NCBI GenBank assembly: GCA_017439345.1
Contig: JAFSJJ010000001.1
Location: 1-64,000, forward strand
Length of the DNA stretch: 64,000 bases
Source: Synergistaceae bacterium
GTDB taxonomy: Bacteria; Synergistota; Synergistia; Synergistales; Aminobacteriaceae
Direction of reading: 5' to 3'
Under the pieces are notes generated by a model. It ran no database searches and was not told the DNA's origin. It saw only the letters and a program-made list of their open reading frames with translations. Shown here piece by piece: positions 46,292 through 56,317 of the stretch; positions within the stretch are counted from its first letter, which is position 1, and each line of letters opens with the position of its first letter. The translations under genes were made by a program, and so were the position numbers.

Positions 46292-49093
46292 ATGGACGCA
46301 AAAGATTATAAAGATACGTTAAATTTACCCGTTACAAATTTCCCAATGAGAGCAAATCTCTCTAAGCGCGAACCGGGATTTCTTGAATTCTGGCACTCGC
46401 ATGACATTTATCACAAGGCACTAGAAGCAAGAAGAGATTCACAAGAACACTTCGAGTTACACGACGGCCCGCCATATGCTAACGGCGATATTCACATCGG
46501 GACGGCATTCAACAAGATACTGAAAGATTTTATCATCAAAGCAAAGACCATGACAGGACGCTACACGCCATATATTCCCGGCTGGGACACTCACGGGCTG
46601 CCCATTGAGTTAAGATCTCTTAAGGACGGCGGACTCTCGAAATTAGGAACCGGAGTCGATCCCGTTGAATTACGCAAGAGATGTAAGGATACTGCGCTTC
46701 ATTATCTTGATGTCCAGCGTGAAGAGTTCAAGAGACTCGGAGTATTAGGCGAATGGGATAAACCCTACATGACTTTAGACCCTGCATTTGAGCATTTAGA
46801 GTTACACGCCTTCGCAGATATGGTAGCTCAAGATTTAATTTACAGGGGATTGAAGCCCGTTTACTGGTGCACTGACTGTCAGACTGCATTAGCTGCCGGA
46901 GAAATCGAATACTGGGACGAGGAGTCGCCTTCGGTCTATGTAGCTTACCCAATTCCAAAGATTGCGGAAAAATTCCAGGAGTTCGCAAATCGTGATGTCT
47001 CTATCGTAATCTGGACAACTACCCCTTGGACTCTGCCTTCAAGTGCTGCCGTTGCCGTTCACCCTAGATATGATTACGGATTCTATGAAGCTGACGGAAA
47101 AATTTACATTCTCGCTGAAGCATTGAAAGACTCAGTGAGTAAAGCAACAGGACTCGCGTTCGGTGAAGCATTGAAGATAGTGAAAGGCTCTGAACTCGAA
47201 AACCTGAAGCCCCTTCACCCGTTCTATGAGCATGAATTATTAGTAGTTCTTGCTGATTATGTCGAACTCGAAACAGGAACAGGCTGCGTTCACACTTCAC
47301 CGGGGCACGGCGTTGAAGACTACGAGACTGGAGTCAGATACGGCTTGAAAGTCTTTAGCTCAGTAGATCACTCAGGACACTTTGAGAAAGAATTATCACT
47401 TGTCGGTGGCATGGGCTTAGAGGAAGGCGGCAATAAAGCACTCGAACTCATCAAGGCAAAAGGCAGACTCTTAGGTCTCGGCAAAATTTCTCACAGTTAC
47501 CCTCACTGCTGGAGATGCAAGAAGCCCGTTATCTTCAGAGCTACTGACCAATGGTTCATCAACGTTGCGAAGTTCAAAGACAAAGCACTTGACTTAATCG
47601 ACCACTCTATTAAATGGATACCTGACTGGGGACACGACAGAATTTATAACATGGTAAGCTCTCGTTCTGACTGGTGCATTTCCCGCCAAAGGGTCTGGGG
47701 CGTTCCTGTACCTGCAATTCACTGCTCTGACTGCGGAGGCTTTACCCTGACACCTGAACGAATTAGATTATTAGCTGAGAAAGTCAAAGACTCACCGGAC
47801 GGAACTAGCATTTGGTGGCGGGAGAGTCTTGAATCTCTCTTCGGGGACTTGGCCAAGTGCGACCATTGCGGATCTCACAACGTAGAGAAGGATAGCAACA
47901 TTCTTGACGTATGGTTTGACTCCGGAGTCTCTCATGTGTCAGTCTTGAATGAACGCTTCGGACTCTCCTGGCCTTGTGATATGTATCTCGAGGGCAGCGA
48001 CCAGCATAGAGGGTGGTTCCAGTCTTCACTATTAACAGCAACAGCACTTAAGGGGCAGGCACCTTATAAGCAGGTATTGACTCACGGTTTCACATTGGAC
48101 GGCGAGGGGCGCAAGATGTCTAAATCTCTGGGCAACACTATAGCTCCCAAAGAAGTCTGCGATGAGTTCGGAGCTGATATATTAAGGCTCTGGGTAGCGT
48201 CGACAGATTACCGCAACGATGTCCGAATCTCTAAGAATATACTCAAGTCATTATCAGAGACCTACAGGAGGATTCGCAACACAGCAAGATTCTTACTCGG
48301 GAACTTACACGACTTCAATCCCGGTGAAAATGCCCTTCCATATGAGAAATTATTATCAATGGACAAATGGATTCTTGACAGGCTTCACAGGATAATAGCA
48401 AGAGTCTATGAAGCATTCGAAGATTATGAATTTCATGTGCCTGTATCGTTAATTCACTCGTTCTGCGTTAATGAGTTAAGCTCGTTCTATCTCGATATAA
48501 GCAAAGACAGACTCTACGTTGAAGATGTTGACTCTTTGACTCGACGAAGCGCGCAGACTGCAATGTGGGAGATTCTTTCATGTCTGACTCGAATGTTAGC
48601 CCCGTTGTTAAGTTTTACAGCTGAAGAGATTTGGCAGGAAATGAGAAATATAGACTCGACTCTTCCTGAGAGCATATTTTTATCGGACTTCCCTAAACAG
48701 GACAAATCACGCCTCGATGACGAATTAAATAATATCTGGTCAGAAGCTGTGAAATTCAAAGGTGCAGTAAGTAGAATGCTTGAGACCATGAGAGCTGATA
48801 AGACAATTGGAACATCACTAGAAGCAAGCGTTCAGGTTAAGAAGTCAGACTCGCTTGATAAACTTGCAAAGTCATTTACACTTGATGAACTCGCCGATAT
48901 AGCAATAGTATCAAAATTTGAGTTCGTTGACAGTTTGACTCTACCGAAAGTATTTAGCGACTCAGAAACAGGCTACGAGCTTGCAGGAGGATTCGTTACC
49001 GGGACTAAATGCCCCCGCTGCTGGAAGTACTCAGAACATGCGAATCATAACGGCTTGTGTGAGAGATGTGCTCACGTAATGCACGAAGACTAA
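46292..49093 (+). CDS. ileS: Isoleucyl-tRNA synthetase
   Basis: The 933-residue class I synthetase has HIGH-type (GPPYANGDIHIGTA) and KMSKS (GEGRKMSKSLGN) motifs, an editing domain (TTTPWTLPSSAAVAVHP) and a C-terminal zinc finger (CPRCWKY...CERC). The type is the shorter bacterial IleS1. CAGGAGG lies upstream. The leader was inspected for a T-box; the specifier-linked TGGNACCGCG sequence is absent. Confidence 0.97.
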   Translation: MDAKDYKDTLNLPVTNFPMRANLSKREPGFLEFWHSHDIYHKALEARRDSQEHFELHDGPPYANGDIHIGTAFNKILKDFIIKAKTMTGRYTPYIPGWDTHGLPIELRSLKDGGLSKLGTGVDPVELRKRCKDTALHYLDVQREEFKRLGVLGEWDKPYMTLDPAFEHLELHAFADMVAQDLIYRGLKPVYWCTDCQTALAAGEIEYWDEESPSVYVAYPIPKIAEKFQEFANRDVSIVIWTTTPWTLPSSAAVAVHPRYDYGFYEADGKIYILAEALKDSVSKATGLAFGEALKIVKGSELENLKPLHPFYEHELLVVLADYVELETGTGCVHTSPGHGVEDYETGVRYGLKVFSSVDHSGHFEKELSLVGGMGLEEGGNKALELIKAKGRLLGLGKISHSYPHCWRCKKPVIFRATDQWFINVAKFKDKALDLIDHSIKWIPDWGHDRIYNMVSSRSDWCISRQRVWGVPVPAIHCSDCGGFTLTPERIRLLAEKVKDSPDGTSIWWRESLESLFGDLAKCDHCGSHNVEKDSNILDVWFDSGVSHVSVLNERFGLSWPCDMYLEGSDQHRGWFQSSLLTATALKGQAPYKQVLTHGFTLDGEGRKMSKSLGNTIAPKEVCDEFGADILRLWVASTDYRNDVRISKNILKSLSETYRRIRNTARFLLGNLHDFNPGENALPYEKLLSMDKWILDRLHRIIARVYEAFEDYEFHVPVSLIHSFCVNELSSFYLDISKDRLYVEDVDSLTRRSAQTAMWEILSCLTRMLAPLLSFTAEEIWQEMRNIDSTLPESIFLSDFPKQDKSRLDDELNNIWSEAVKFKGAVSRMLETMRADKTIGTSLEASVQVKKSDSLDKLAKSFTLDELADIAIVSKFEFVDSLTLPKVFSDSETGYELAGGFVTGTKCPRCWKYSEHANHNGLCERCAHVMHED

Positions 49094-49103
49094 TATAAAA
49101 AAT

Positions 49104-49146
49104 TTTTCCCCTTGAGGCAGGCATTATCACTCAGGGGGATATTATT
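49104..49146. terminator. Bidirectional terminator between ileS and the aldolase gene
   Basis: CCCCTTGAG (49108-49116) pairs with CTCAGGGGG (49130-49138). A-rich and T-rich flanks lie on both sides, so it could stop both convergent genes. Confidence 0.7.
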
Positions 49147-49816
49147 TTCTCTGGCCGTAAGTCTTGAACTGTTCGAACGCTTCTGACATTTGAGCTTGAT
49201 CAAGAATATTAGGCTGACCGACAGCTAAGCACCGCCATTGAATCTCAGCGCAGAACTCCATATTTTCGGCTAAACTGAATGCTCGATTAATATTAATTCC
49301 GCAGGCGACCATTCCATGATTTTGCAGAAGGACTCCCCGTGAACTGCCTATTGACTCAATCACTGAATCAGAAAGTTCTTGAGTCCCGAATGTTCTATAA
49401 GGCGCAACAGGTATCTCGCAGACTCCTGAGTCGCATATTGCATAGTGAACAGCTTTTAGAGGCATTCCAAGACATGCTAATACAGTGCAGTAAATCGAAT
49501 GAGTATGAACTATAGCGAACATATCAGGTTTTGCCCTGTAAAAGTCCGTGTGCAGACGCCATTCACTCGAAGGCTTTCTGATTCCGTCTGCTATGCTGCC
49601 ATCGGGATTAAGAATAACTACATCTTCAGGCTTCATAATATAATAATCCATACCGCTTGGACTGAGTGCTATTAATTTATTCTCAGGATTTCTTACGCTG
49701 ATATTTCCGCTGGTGCCGGGGCTGAGTCTCTTCTCGCTCATCTTCAGGCAGTACTCGACAACTTGATTACGTTCTCTCTGTAAGAGCAGCATTGATAATT
49801 CACTCTTTCCGTTCAA
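49142..49816 (-). CDS. Class II aldolase/adducin-family protein (fuculose-phosphate aldolase-like)
   Basis: The 224-residue protein has the zinc His pair (IVHTHSIY), a third His (LLQNHGMVA) and the catalytic Glu region ([11 protein letters not shown]). It overlaps mtnA by 17 bases. In bacteria with a DHAP shunt the pair of MtnA and such an aldolase splits methylthioribulose-1-phosphate into DHAP and an aldehyde; that is the most informative guess here, against MtnB, which dehydrates the same compound. Confidence 0.87.
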   Translation of the reverse strand: MNGKSELSMLLLQRERNQVVEYCLKMSEKRLSPGTSGNISVRNPENKLIALSPSGMDYYIMKPEDVVILNPDGSIADGIRKPSSEWRLHTDFYRAKPDMFAIVHTHSIYCTVLACLGMPLKAVHYAICDSGVCEIPVAPYRTFGTQELSDSVIESIGSSRGVLLQNHGMVACGININRAFSLAENMEFCAEIQWRCLAVGQPNILDQAQMSEAFEQFKTYGQRK

Positions 49817-50888
49817 AAATTTCTCTCAGGCTCTGAGTATAAGGCGGTCTTGCAATTCCGTGCTCAGTAATTATTGCCGTTATAAGCTCATGACTCGTAA
49901 CGTCAAATGCAGGGTTGTAGACTTTCACACCTTCAGGAGCCATACGCTTTTGATACCACATTTGAGTGATCTCTTCAGGGGGACGCCGTTCGATTATGAT
50001 CTCATTTCCTGTTTTAATGCTCATGTCAATAGTAGAAGTCGGCCCGAGTACATAGAACGGGATATTATAATATTTTGCAAGTATCGCTACTCCTGACGTT
50101 CCGATTTTGTTACATGCATCACCGTTAGAAGCTACTCTATCACAGCCGACGAAGACAGCATTAACCCAGCCGTTTTTCATGACCTGAGAAGCCATGTTAT
50201 CGCAAATTAATATAGTGTCGACTCCGTCAGAGATTAACTCAAATGCAGAGAGTCTTGCACCTTGAAGCAAAGGCCTTGTCTCATCGCAGTAGACGTGAAA
50301 ATTCATTCCCCTCTCGCGGCCAAGATGTATGGGAGCTAAAGCAGTTCCGTATTTCGCAGTAGCTAACTGTCCGGCGTTGCAGTGGGTCAATATTCCGTCT
50401 CCGTCTTTGATTAACGTTAAGCCGTGTTCGCCGATCTTCCTGCACATTTCTGCGTCTTCTGATTTGATTGCAAGAGCCTCGAGCCTGAGCAAATTTTTAA
50501 TCTCGTGAATGCTTTTGTCCTGATTATTAATTATTACCTGCTCCATTCGAGTTAATGCCCATGACAAATTTACTGCTGTGGGACGTGCTGAATTGAGATA
50601 CTCTTTGAACTTTCGAAACTGTGAAAGGAATTCTGAATAAATTTCTGTGTTTATATTCTTAGCAGCGATATATATCCCGAAAGCTGCCGCGACTCCTATA
50701 GCAGGAGCTCCCCTGACTTGAAGAAGATATATTGCCTGCCTGATGCTGTTAATATCTTGAAGGTGAAGAAATTTTATCTCTCCGGGGAGTCTAGTCTGGT
50801 CGAGTATCACAAGCTCTGAGTTATTATCATCAAGTTCATTAAGAGTCACTGTTTCATAATTCATTATGTTTGATTCGTTATTGTGCAT
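49800..50888 (-). CDS. mtnA: S-methyl-5-thioribose-1-phosphate isomerase
   Basis: The 362-residue protein converts 5-methylthioribose-1-phosphate to methylthioribulose-1-phosphate. It has [14 protein letters not shown], the catalytic Cys ([16 protein letters not shown]) and the catalytic Asp ([17 protein letters not shown]). ATG 50888 is set by CAGGAGC eight bases upstream; a longer frame would run into the ppdK end and terminator. The hairpin between ppdK and mtnA makes it a separate or attenuated unit. mtnP/mtnK are not in the window. Confidence 0.9.
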   Translation of the reverse strand: MHNNESNIMNYETVTLNELDDNNSELVILDQTRLPGEIKFLHLQDINSIRQAIYLLQVRGAPAIGVAAAFGIYIAAKNINTEIYSEFLSQFRKFKEYLNSARPTAVNLSWALTRMEQVIINNQDKSIHEIKNLLRLEALAIKSEDAEMCRKIGEHGLTLIKDGDGILTHCNAGQLATAKYGTALAPIHLGRERGMNFHVYCDETRPLLQGARLSAFELISDGVDTILICDNMASQVMKNGWVNAVFVGCDRVASNGDACNKIGTSGVAILAKYYNIPFYVLGPTSTIDMSIKTGNEIIIERRPPEEITQMWYQKRMAPEGVKVYNPAFDVTSHELITAIITEHGIARPPYTQSLREIFERKE

Positions 50889-50905
50889 ATAAAAGCTCCT
50901 GGATA

Positions 50906-50938
50906 ACAAAAATCCCTCCGGACTCGAATCCAGAGGGA
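50906..50938 (-). terminator. Terminator downstream of ppdK
   Basis: On the minus strand TCCCTCTGG pairs with CCGGAGGGA and is followed by TTTTTGTT. It separates ppdK from mtnA. Confidence 0.7.
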
Positions 50939-50947
50939 ATAATATTT

Positions 50948-53596
50948 TTACTTCAATACACCTAAAGCAGCATGAGCCGCAGCAATTCTCGCAACAGGGA
51001 CTCTGAATGGCGAGCATGATACATAATTAAGATTTACGCTGTGGCAAAACGCTATACTTGCAGGGTTACCGCCGTGTTCTCCGCAAATTCCGACTGATAA
51101 TTTCGGGTTGACGCTTCGTCCTTTCTCGACTGCCATCTTGACGAGCTGACCGGGGCCGTCTCTGTCAAGTTCTGCAAACGGATTCTCTTTGAAGACTCCT
51201 TTGTCGATGTACTGGAACAAGAATTTATTCTCTGCGTCATCACGTGAATAGCCTAATGTTGTCTGGGTCAGGTCATTAGTTCCGCATGAGAAGAACTGCG
51301 CGTACTCTGCTAACTGGTCTGCAACGAGGGCAGCTCTTGGAATCTCTATCATTGTGCCTACGAGATAAGTGAAATTGACTCCTGTTGACTTCATGACTTC
51401 TGAAGCAATTCTGTCTGCCATTTCCCTAAAGAATTTCATTTCTGGTTTAGTGCCTACTAACGGGATCATAACTTCAGGTTTGACGCTGACACCTGCTTTT
51501 GTGAGTTCTGCAACAGCCTCAAAGATTGCGTTCATCTGCATCTCGTAAATTTCAGGGTAAATCATTCCGAGTCTGCACCCCCTGAAGCCTAACATGGGGT
51601 TATTCTCGTGGAGCTGGTGAACTTTCTCAAGTGTCTCGTTAAGTCTCTTGGCCTCTTCCGGTGAAGCTGTCTTGAGTGCCTCGAGTATATTGGGCTCTTT
51701 GGGTAAAAACTCATGAAGCGGGGGATCAAGAAGCCTTATTATAACGGGAAGACCTTCCATAGCTTTGAATATTCCCAAGAAGTCCTCTTTCTGCATGACC
51801 TTCAATTTAGCCAGTGCCTCAGTCCTTGCGTCTTTAGCTGCGTCGCCTCCGAGTGCCACAACAAGCCTCTGCATAACCGGTAACCTGTCAACACCCATGA
51901 ACATATGCTCAGTCCTGCAAAGTCCGATTCCTTTAGCTCCGAATTCACGAGCTCTCTTTGCATCTTCGGGGGTATCAGCATTTGCCCAGACCATTTGAAC
52001 AGCGTTCTCGTCTGCCCAGTCAAGAATTTTCTTGAAGTCGTCAGTAAATTCAGCGTCAACCATCTTTGCTTCACCGGCTAATAACTGTCCTGTAGTTCCG
52101 TCAACTGTTACAAAGTCGCCCTTCTTGAAGACCCTTGAGCCAACTGTTAAAGTCTCTTTGTCAACGTCAATAGCTGCCTCTTCACAACCGCAGACAGCAG
52201 GTTTGCCCATTCCCCTAGCAACGACAGCAGCGTGAGAAGTCATTCCGCCTCTTGAAGTAACGACTCCATTTGAAGCAAATAATCCGTGAATATCGTCAGG
52301 ACTCGTTTCGGGTCTTGCAAGTATAGTAGGTTTACCAGCGCGCGCCCATTCTTCGGCCTCGTCAGCACTGAATACTAACATTCCTGCACCTGCACCGGGT
52401 GAAGCGGGAAGTCCTTTAGTGATTACGTCCTGTTTAACGCTTTTATCAACTTGACGGTGTAAGAGCATTTCTACTTGATCCGGAGAGACTCGAGTCACTG
52501 CTGTCTTTGTATCAATTAAGCCTTCGTTGACCATATCAACAGCTACTTTGACTGCTGCACTTGCCGTTCTCTTGCCTGCTCTGGTCTGGAGTAAGAAAAG
52601 TTTACCGCGCTCAATCGTAAACTCGATGTCCTGCATGTCCTGATAAGTGTTCTCAAGTAATTTCGTGAGTTCGCAGAGTCTCTTGTAATTCTCAGGCATT
52701 TTCTTTTCAAGTTCAGCAATAGGCATAGGCGTTCTTATACCTGCAACAACGTCCTCACCCTGAGCATTAATCAAGAATTCGCCGTAAAGTTTATTCTCAC
52801 CTGTTGAAGGGTTACGTGTGAAGCAAACACCTGTTCCGCAGTCATCGCCGAGATTTCCGAATATCATTGCGATAACGTTTACTGCTGTCCCTAAGCTGTC
52901 ATCTATCTTGTTAATCTTTCTGTAAGTAACTGCTCTTGGAATATTCCAGCTCTTGAATACTGCCTCAATAGCGCGTCTTAACTGAATCCATGGATCAGAC
53001 GGGAAGTCGTTGCCTGTAGCGTTCTTGTAGATTGCTTTATACTCGACTAATAATTTCTCGAGAGACTCAGCAGGAATCTTGTAATCTTCTTTAGCGTCAG
53101 TTATGCCTGACTCAGCTCGTGCCTTTGCTAAAGCCTTCTCGAATAAATCAAACTCTACTTCATCGACAACGCTCGAGAACATCTGAATAAATCTGCGATA
53201 CGAGTCAAGAGCAAATCTCTTATTGCCTGAAGACTCAGCAAGTCCCTTTACAGTTTCGTCATTAAGTCCGAGATTAAGAATCGTCTCCATCATACCGGGC
53301 ATTGATATAGGCGCACCTGATCTTACGGATACAAGCAGGGGATTCTTTGCGTCGTTGAAGCCTTTACCTGTCTCCTGCTCAAGTATGGCAACATATTTTT
53401 TAACGTCGTCCCAGATTGAGTCCATAATCTTTGGATCCTGCATATACTTTCTGCACACTTCAGTAGTAATAACGAAACCTGCAGGAACAGGCAGCCCGGA
53501 CTGAGCCATTTTGCACAAGTTAGCTCCCTTGCCTCCGAGTAATAACCTGTTGGAACTGTCGCCGTCTTTCAGGCTGTAAACGTAACGTTCGCTCAT
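50948..53596 (-). CDS. ppdK: Pyruvate, phosphate dikinase
   Basis: PPDK interconverts pyruvate, ATP and Pi with PEP, AMP and PPi. The 882-residue sequence has the N-terminal ATP-grasp part ([20 protein letters not shown]), the phosphohistidine site ([20 protein letters not shown]) and the C-terminal PEP site ([19 protein letters not shown]). Length matches the bacterial enzyme. A terminator follows. Confidence 0.97.
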   Translation of the reverse strand: MSERYVYSLKDGDSSNRLLLGGKGANLCKMAQSGLPVPAGFVITTEVCRKYMQDPKIMDSIWDDVKKYVAILEQETGKGFNDAKNPLLVSVRSGAPISMPGMMETILNLGLNDETVKGLAESSGNKRFALDSYRRFIQMFSSVVDEVEFDLFEKALAKARAESGITDAKEDYKIPAESLEKLLVEYKAIYKNATGNDFPSDPWIQLRRAIEAVFKSWNIPRAVTYRKINKIDDSLGTAVNVIAMIFGNLGDDCGTGVCFTRNPSTGENKLYGEFLINAQGEDVVAGIRTPMPIAELEKKMPENYKRLCELTKLLENTYQDMQDIEFTIERGKLFLLQTRAGKRTASAAVKVAVDMVNEGLIDTKTAVTRVSPDQVEMLLHRQVDKSVKQDVITKGLPASPGAGAGMLVFSADEAEEWARAGKPTILARPETSPDDIHGLFASNGVVTSRGGMTSHAAVVARGMGKPAVCGCEEAAIDVDKETLTVGSRVFKKGDFVTVDGTTGQLLAGEAKMVDAEFTDDFKKILDWADENAVQMVWANADTPEDAKRAREFGAKGIGLCRTEHMFMGVDRLPVMQRLVVALGGDAAKDARTEALAKLKVMQKEDFLGIFKAMEGLPVIIRLLDPPLHEFLPKEPNILEALKTASPEEAKRLNETLEKVHQLHENNPMLGFRGCRLGMIYPEIYEMQMNAIFEAVAELTKAGVSVKPEVMIPLVGTKPEMKFFREMADRIASEVMKSTGVNFTYLVGTMIEIPRAALVADQLAEYAQFFSCGTNDLTQTTLGYSRDDAENKFLFQYIDKGVFKENPFAELDRDGPGQLVKMAVEKGRSVNPKLSVGICGEHGGNPASIAFCHSVNLNYVSCSPFRVPVARIAAAHAALGVLK

Positions 53597-53681
53597 GATG
53601 ATAAAACCACACTCCTGATAAAAAATTTTTTTGCATGTGAATTATAAATAATTTTGCGTTAAATTAATTGCGTTGTTTGCA

Positions 53682-54854
53682 CTAGTTTAACGTGATGACC
53701 CTACCCTCCCATGAAGACAAGTACGCAGCGTAAATAACTTTCACTGTGTCATAAGCAATGTCGAAACTTGAAAGAGGTTCTTTATCAAGCGCAATAGTCT
53801 CAAGAAAGTCTTTAAGTTCCCATGAATAGCCGCGGATTATATCATCACAGACAAAAACTTTATTCCAGCCCAGTTTAGCCGGTAACATTTCAGAAATATA
53901 TACGTCATCGAGTCCTGTCTCATCAAGAAAATAAGTATTTAATATATCAGTCGGAGTTATATTGCAGGTCAAAGCCGAGTCGTTAGAGTAAATCTCAATA
54001 TAATTTTTCGTGCCTCCTAAGACAGTATCGCTTGCAATGGTCAAGCATTTAGTTCCGTCCGAGAATGTGAGACTCACAGCTGCATAATCTTCGACATCTT
54101 GAGGTCTTGCTGCAATGTGTCTGTGTTCATAATCTGACAAAATTTTTGTTGTAGTTCCTGTGTCAGCTGATACGCTCAAAATTTTTATGTCTTCATTGCG
54201 TGCTTCTGCTTCCTGCTGCTTGAGCCACAACATGCCGCTTAGTGGGTGAGTCCCTGTCCTGATTAACGTTCCTCCGCCTGTTTTGTTCCATTGACCTGCA
54301 ACAGGAGAACTTGAACCCTTGAGGCTCTCTTCACCTTTCATGAATAAAATTTTTGATCTCTTAGCCTTGATAATTTCCGCAGCTTTCTGAACTGGAGGCG
54401 AGTAAATAAAATTCTCAGCGTAAAGAAATTTTTTCCCTGTCTCGTGCAAAACTTGCTTTAACTCGTTCATGTCATTAATAACTTGTTCGTACATAATTTT
54501 TCTGAGAGTGTTAAGCCCTATGTTCTCTTCACCTGGAGTCCCAAAGTATCCCGTTAAAGGCTTCTCGCAGATTACGTGTTTGCCTGCCCTGAGTGCTTTT
54601 ATCGCCATAGGAATATGCAAAAACGGAGGCGTTACTATATCTATGACGTTGATCTCGGGGTCTCGAAGCATATTATCAAAGTCTGACTCGATTCGTTCAT
54701 AGCCGAAAATATTTTTAGCGTCCTCTGCAAGTTTCGTGTTAATGTCGCAGATGGTCTTTAATCTGAATGGTACTGTGCTGACGTTCTTATATCCCCTGCC
54801 GTGAAGATGAGCTGCATAACCTGCTCCGGCTGTGCCTATGATTACTGGCTGCAT
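53682..54854 (-). CDS. Gfo/Idh/MocA-family oxidoreductase
   Basis: The 390-residue protein has a Rossmann start (PVIIGTAGAGYAAHLHGRGY), the HVICEKPLTG catalytic-Lys motif and a C-terminal dimer domain (TGGGTLIRTGTHPL). Substrate is unknown. ATG 54854 is used because AGGAGGA lies 14 bases before it; a longer frame begins at 54908. It stands alone, away from the GtrA pair on the other strand. Confidence 0.87.
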   Translation of the reverse strand: MQPVIIGTAGAGYAAHLHGRGYKNVSTVPFRLKTICDINTKLAEDAKNIFGYERIESDFDNMLRDPEINVIDIVTPPFLHIPMAIKALRAGKHVICEKPLTGYFGTPGEENIGLNTLRKIMYEQVINDMNELKQVLHETGKKFLYAENFIYSPPVQKAAEIIKAKRSKILFMKGEESLKGSSSPVAGQWNKTGGGTLIRTGTHPLSGMLWLKQQEAEARNEDIKILSVSADTGTTTKILSDYEHRHIAARPQDVEDYAAVSLTFSDGTKCLTIASDTVLGGTKNYIEIYSNDSALTCNITPTDILNTYFLDETGLDDVYISEMLPAKLGWNKVFVCDDIIRGYSWELKDFLETIALDKEPLSSFDIAYDTVKVIYAAYLSSWEGRVITLN

Positions 54855-54941
54855 AGTAAAATAAAATTCCTCCTGTGAAAGTGTAAATAATGTGCTAAAA
54901 TTTTTCATGAAAGCAAAGATTATAATAACACTTCAAGAGTG

Positions 54942-54977
54942 AATTACTAATACAATTACTAATACAATTACTAATAC
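54942..54977. repeat. Three direct 12-bp repeats
   Basis: AATTACTAATAC occurs three times head to tail (54942-54953, 54954-54965, 54966-54977) in the 276-base gap between the Gfo/Idh/MocA gene and gtrA. The rest of this gap is AT-rich with no gene I can support. Confidence 0.85.
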
Positions 54978-55130
54978 AGATTCAAGCAAATTAACTATAG
55001 CATATCTTGTCTTACATCGAGTCAAAAAATTTTATTGAGTCATAATTGCATTTTGCATATAAGCTGAGGTTCGCAAGAATGATATAATTACGAAAAATTT
55101 TAATTAATATAAAAGTTGCGCGTTCAAAAA

Positions 55131-55553
55131 ATGAATAAATTTCAAAATTGGGTCAAAACTCATAAAGCATTCTCTAATTATTTTTTAATAAGTTTGTCGC
55201 TCACATTTCTTGATATAATCATGTCTCGCATTCTTGAAATGTTTGTCGGTGTAGTCGAAGCAAATACAATCAGTCTAGTAATAGGCTTCGTAATTCAATA
55301 TTTCTTATGCAGCAGAAAAGTCTATCAAAATAATGATTTCAGGACAGCATTAATGTTTTTCCTGACGTGGCTGGTTGGACTTACTATGGCTGACTCTATC
55401 GTATATTTTGTACGAGTAATTATTTTCACAAACAAGCCTGACATTCTATATTTCTTCATAGCTAAAGGCTTCTCGATAGTAATACCGTTTTTCTTTATTT
55501 ATTTTCTCCGCAAGAAATTAATCATCACCAAAGGAGTCAATTCAACAAAATGA
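55131..55553 (+). CDS. GtrA-family membrane protein (flippase-like)
   Basis: The 140-residue protein has four predicted helices (FLISLSLTFLDIIMSRILEM, SLVIGFVIQYFLC, ALMFFLTWLVGLTMADSIVYF, IAKGFSIVIPFFFIYFL). GtrA proteins are thought to flip glycosyl-lipids. It overlaps the GT2 gene by four bases, the classic gtrA-gtrB pairing. The ATG at 55131 is chosen; an upstream TTG at 55116 is possible. Confidence 0.85.
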   Translation: MNKFQNWVKTHKAFSNYFLISLSLTFLDIIMSRILEMFVGVVEANTISLVIGFVIQYFLCSRKVYQNNDFRTALMFFLTWLVGLTMADSIVYFVRVIIFTNKPDILYFFIAKGFSIVIPFFFIYFLRKKLIITKGVNSTK

Positions 55554-56317
55554 ACAAACTATTTGCAATGCTTCCATGCTTCAATGAGGAACTGAACATA
55601 TCTGCTCTTATTGACAGCTGGATAACTCAGCGCGACTCGCTCTCATCAAAAGGCTATGAGCTTCAAGTCTGCCCCATCGATGACTGCAGCACGGACAACA
55701 CAAAGGCAGTAATCATTCAGAAACAAGAACAATATCCCGAGACCGTATGCCCGATATTTCATAAGGTCAATAAAAGTCTAGGGGGGGGGGTAAACAGTAG
55801 TATTGCGTATTTTCTTGAACACGGCACTAATGAAGACTTAATGTGCTTAATGGACGGCGATAACTCTCACGACCCAAAGTATGTACACTCAATGCTCGAA
55901 AAACTTAAAGACGGAGTCGAGTGCGTAATAGCTTCCCGTTATCAGCAAGGCTCAAAGATATTCGGAGTCCCATTCCACAGACGATTAATGAGCGACATGG
56001 CCAGAATTTACTACACGATCATTTTAGGAGTCCCAAACGTCAGAGATTACACCTGCGGCTACAGGTTATATAAATATAATGCTGTTAAGAGGCTGTCAGA
56101 AAAATTTGGTGAGCCTATAATTCAAGAAAAGTCTTTTGCGTGCATGATGGAATTTCTATATAAACTTTATCTTTCAGGGACAAAATTCGCTGAGACAGGC
56201 TTTGAGCTTCGTTATGACAAGAAACTCGGCGACAGTAAAATGAACGTAACTTCTACTGCAAGAAAAAGTTTGTCGGCAGCACTGAGACTCAGGAAGATTC
56301 GCAGCAAGGAATCATAA
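55550..56317 (+). CDS. GT2 family glycosyltransferase (dolichol-phosphate mannosyltransferase/GtrB-like), G10 tract in frame
   Basis: The 255-residue protein has a GT2 fold: AMLPCFNEELNI, CPIDDCSTDNT, the DxD site (LMDGDNSHDP), DYTCGYRLYK and the QEKSFACMMEFL block. There are no C-terminal membrane helices. It should make a lipid-linked sugar for its GtrA partner. At codons for the LGGGVNSS loop (GLGGA in homologues) lies a run of ten G residues (55781-55790), presently in frame. Loss or gain of one G would truncate the protein, so it looks like a switchable gene currently on. Confidence 0.87.
   Translation: MNKLFAMLPCFNEELNISALIDSWITQRDSLSSKGYELQVCPIDDCSTDNTKAVIIQKQEQYPETVCPIFHKVNKSLGGGVNSSIAYFLEHGTNEDLMCLMDGDNSHDPKYVHSMLEKLKDGVECVIASRYQQGSKIFGVPFHRRLMSDMARIYYTIILGVPNVRDYTCGYRLYKYNAVKRLSEKFGEPIIQEKSFACMMEFLYKLYLSGTKFAETGFELRYDKKLGDSKMNVTSTARKSLSAALRLRKIRSKES
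55781..55790 (+). repeat. Poly-G (G10) tract inside the GT2 gene
   Basis: Ten consecutive G residues encoding part of LGGGV. A one-base change would shift the frame. Confidence 0.9.

Noticed and set aside
54942-54977. Origin iterons
   Set aside because: No dnaA, repA or DnaA-box cluster is nearby; the copies are only three.
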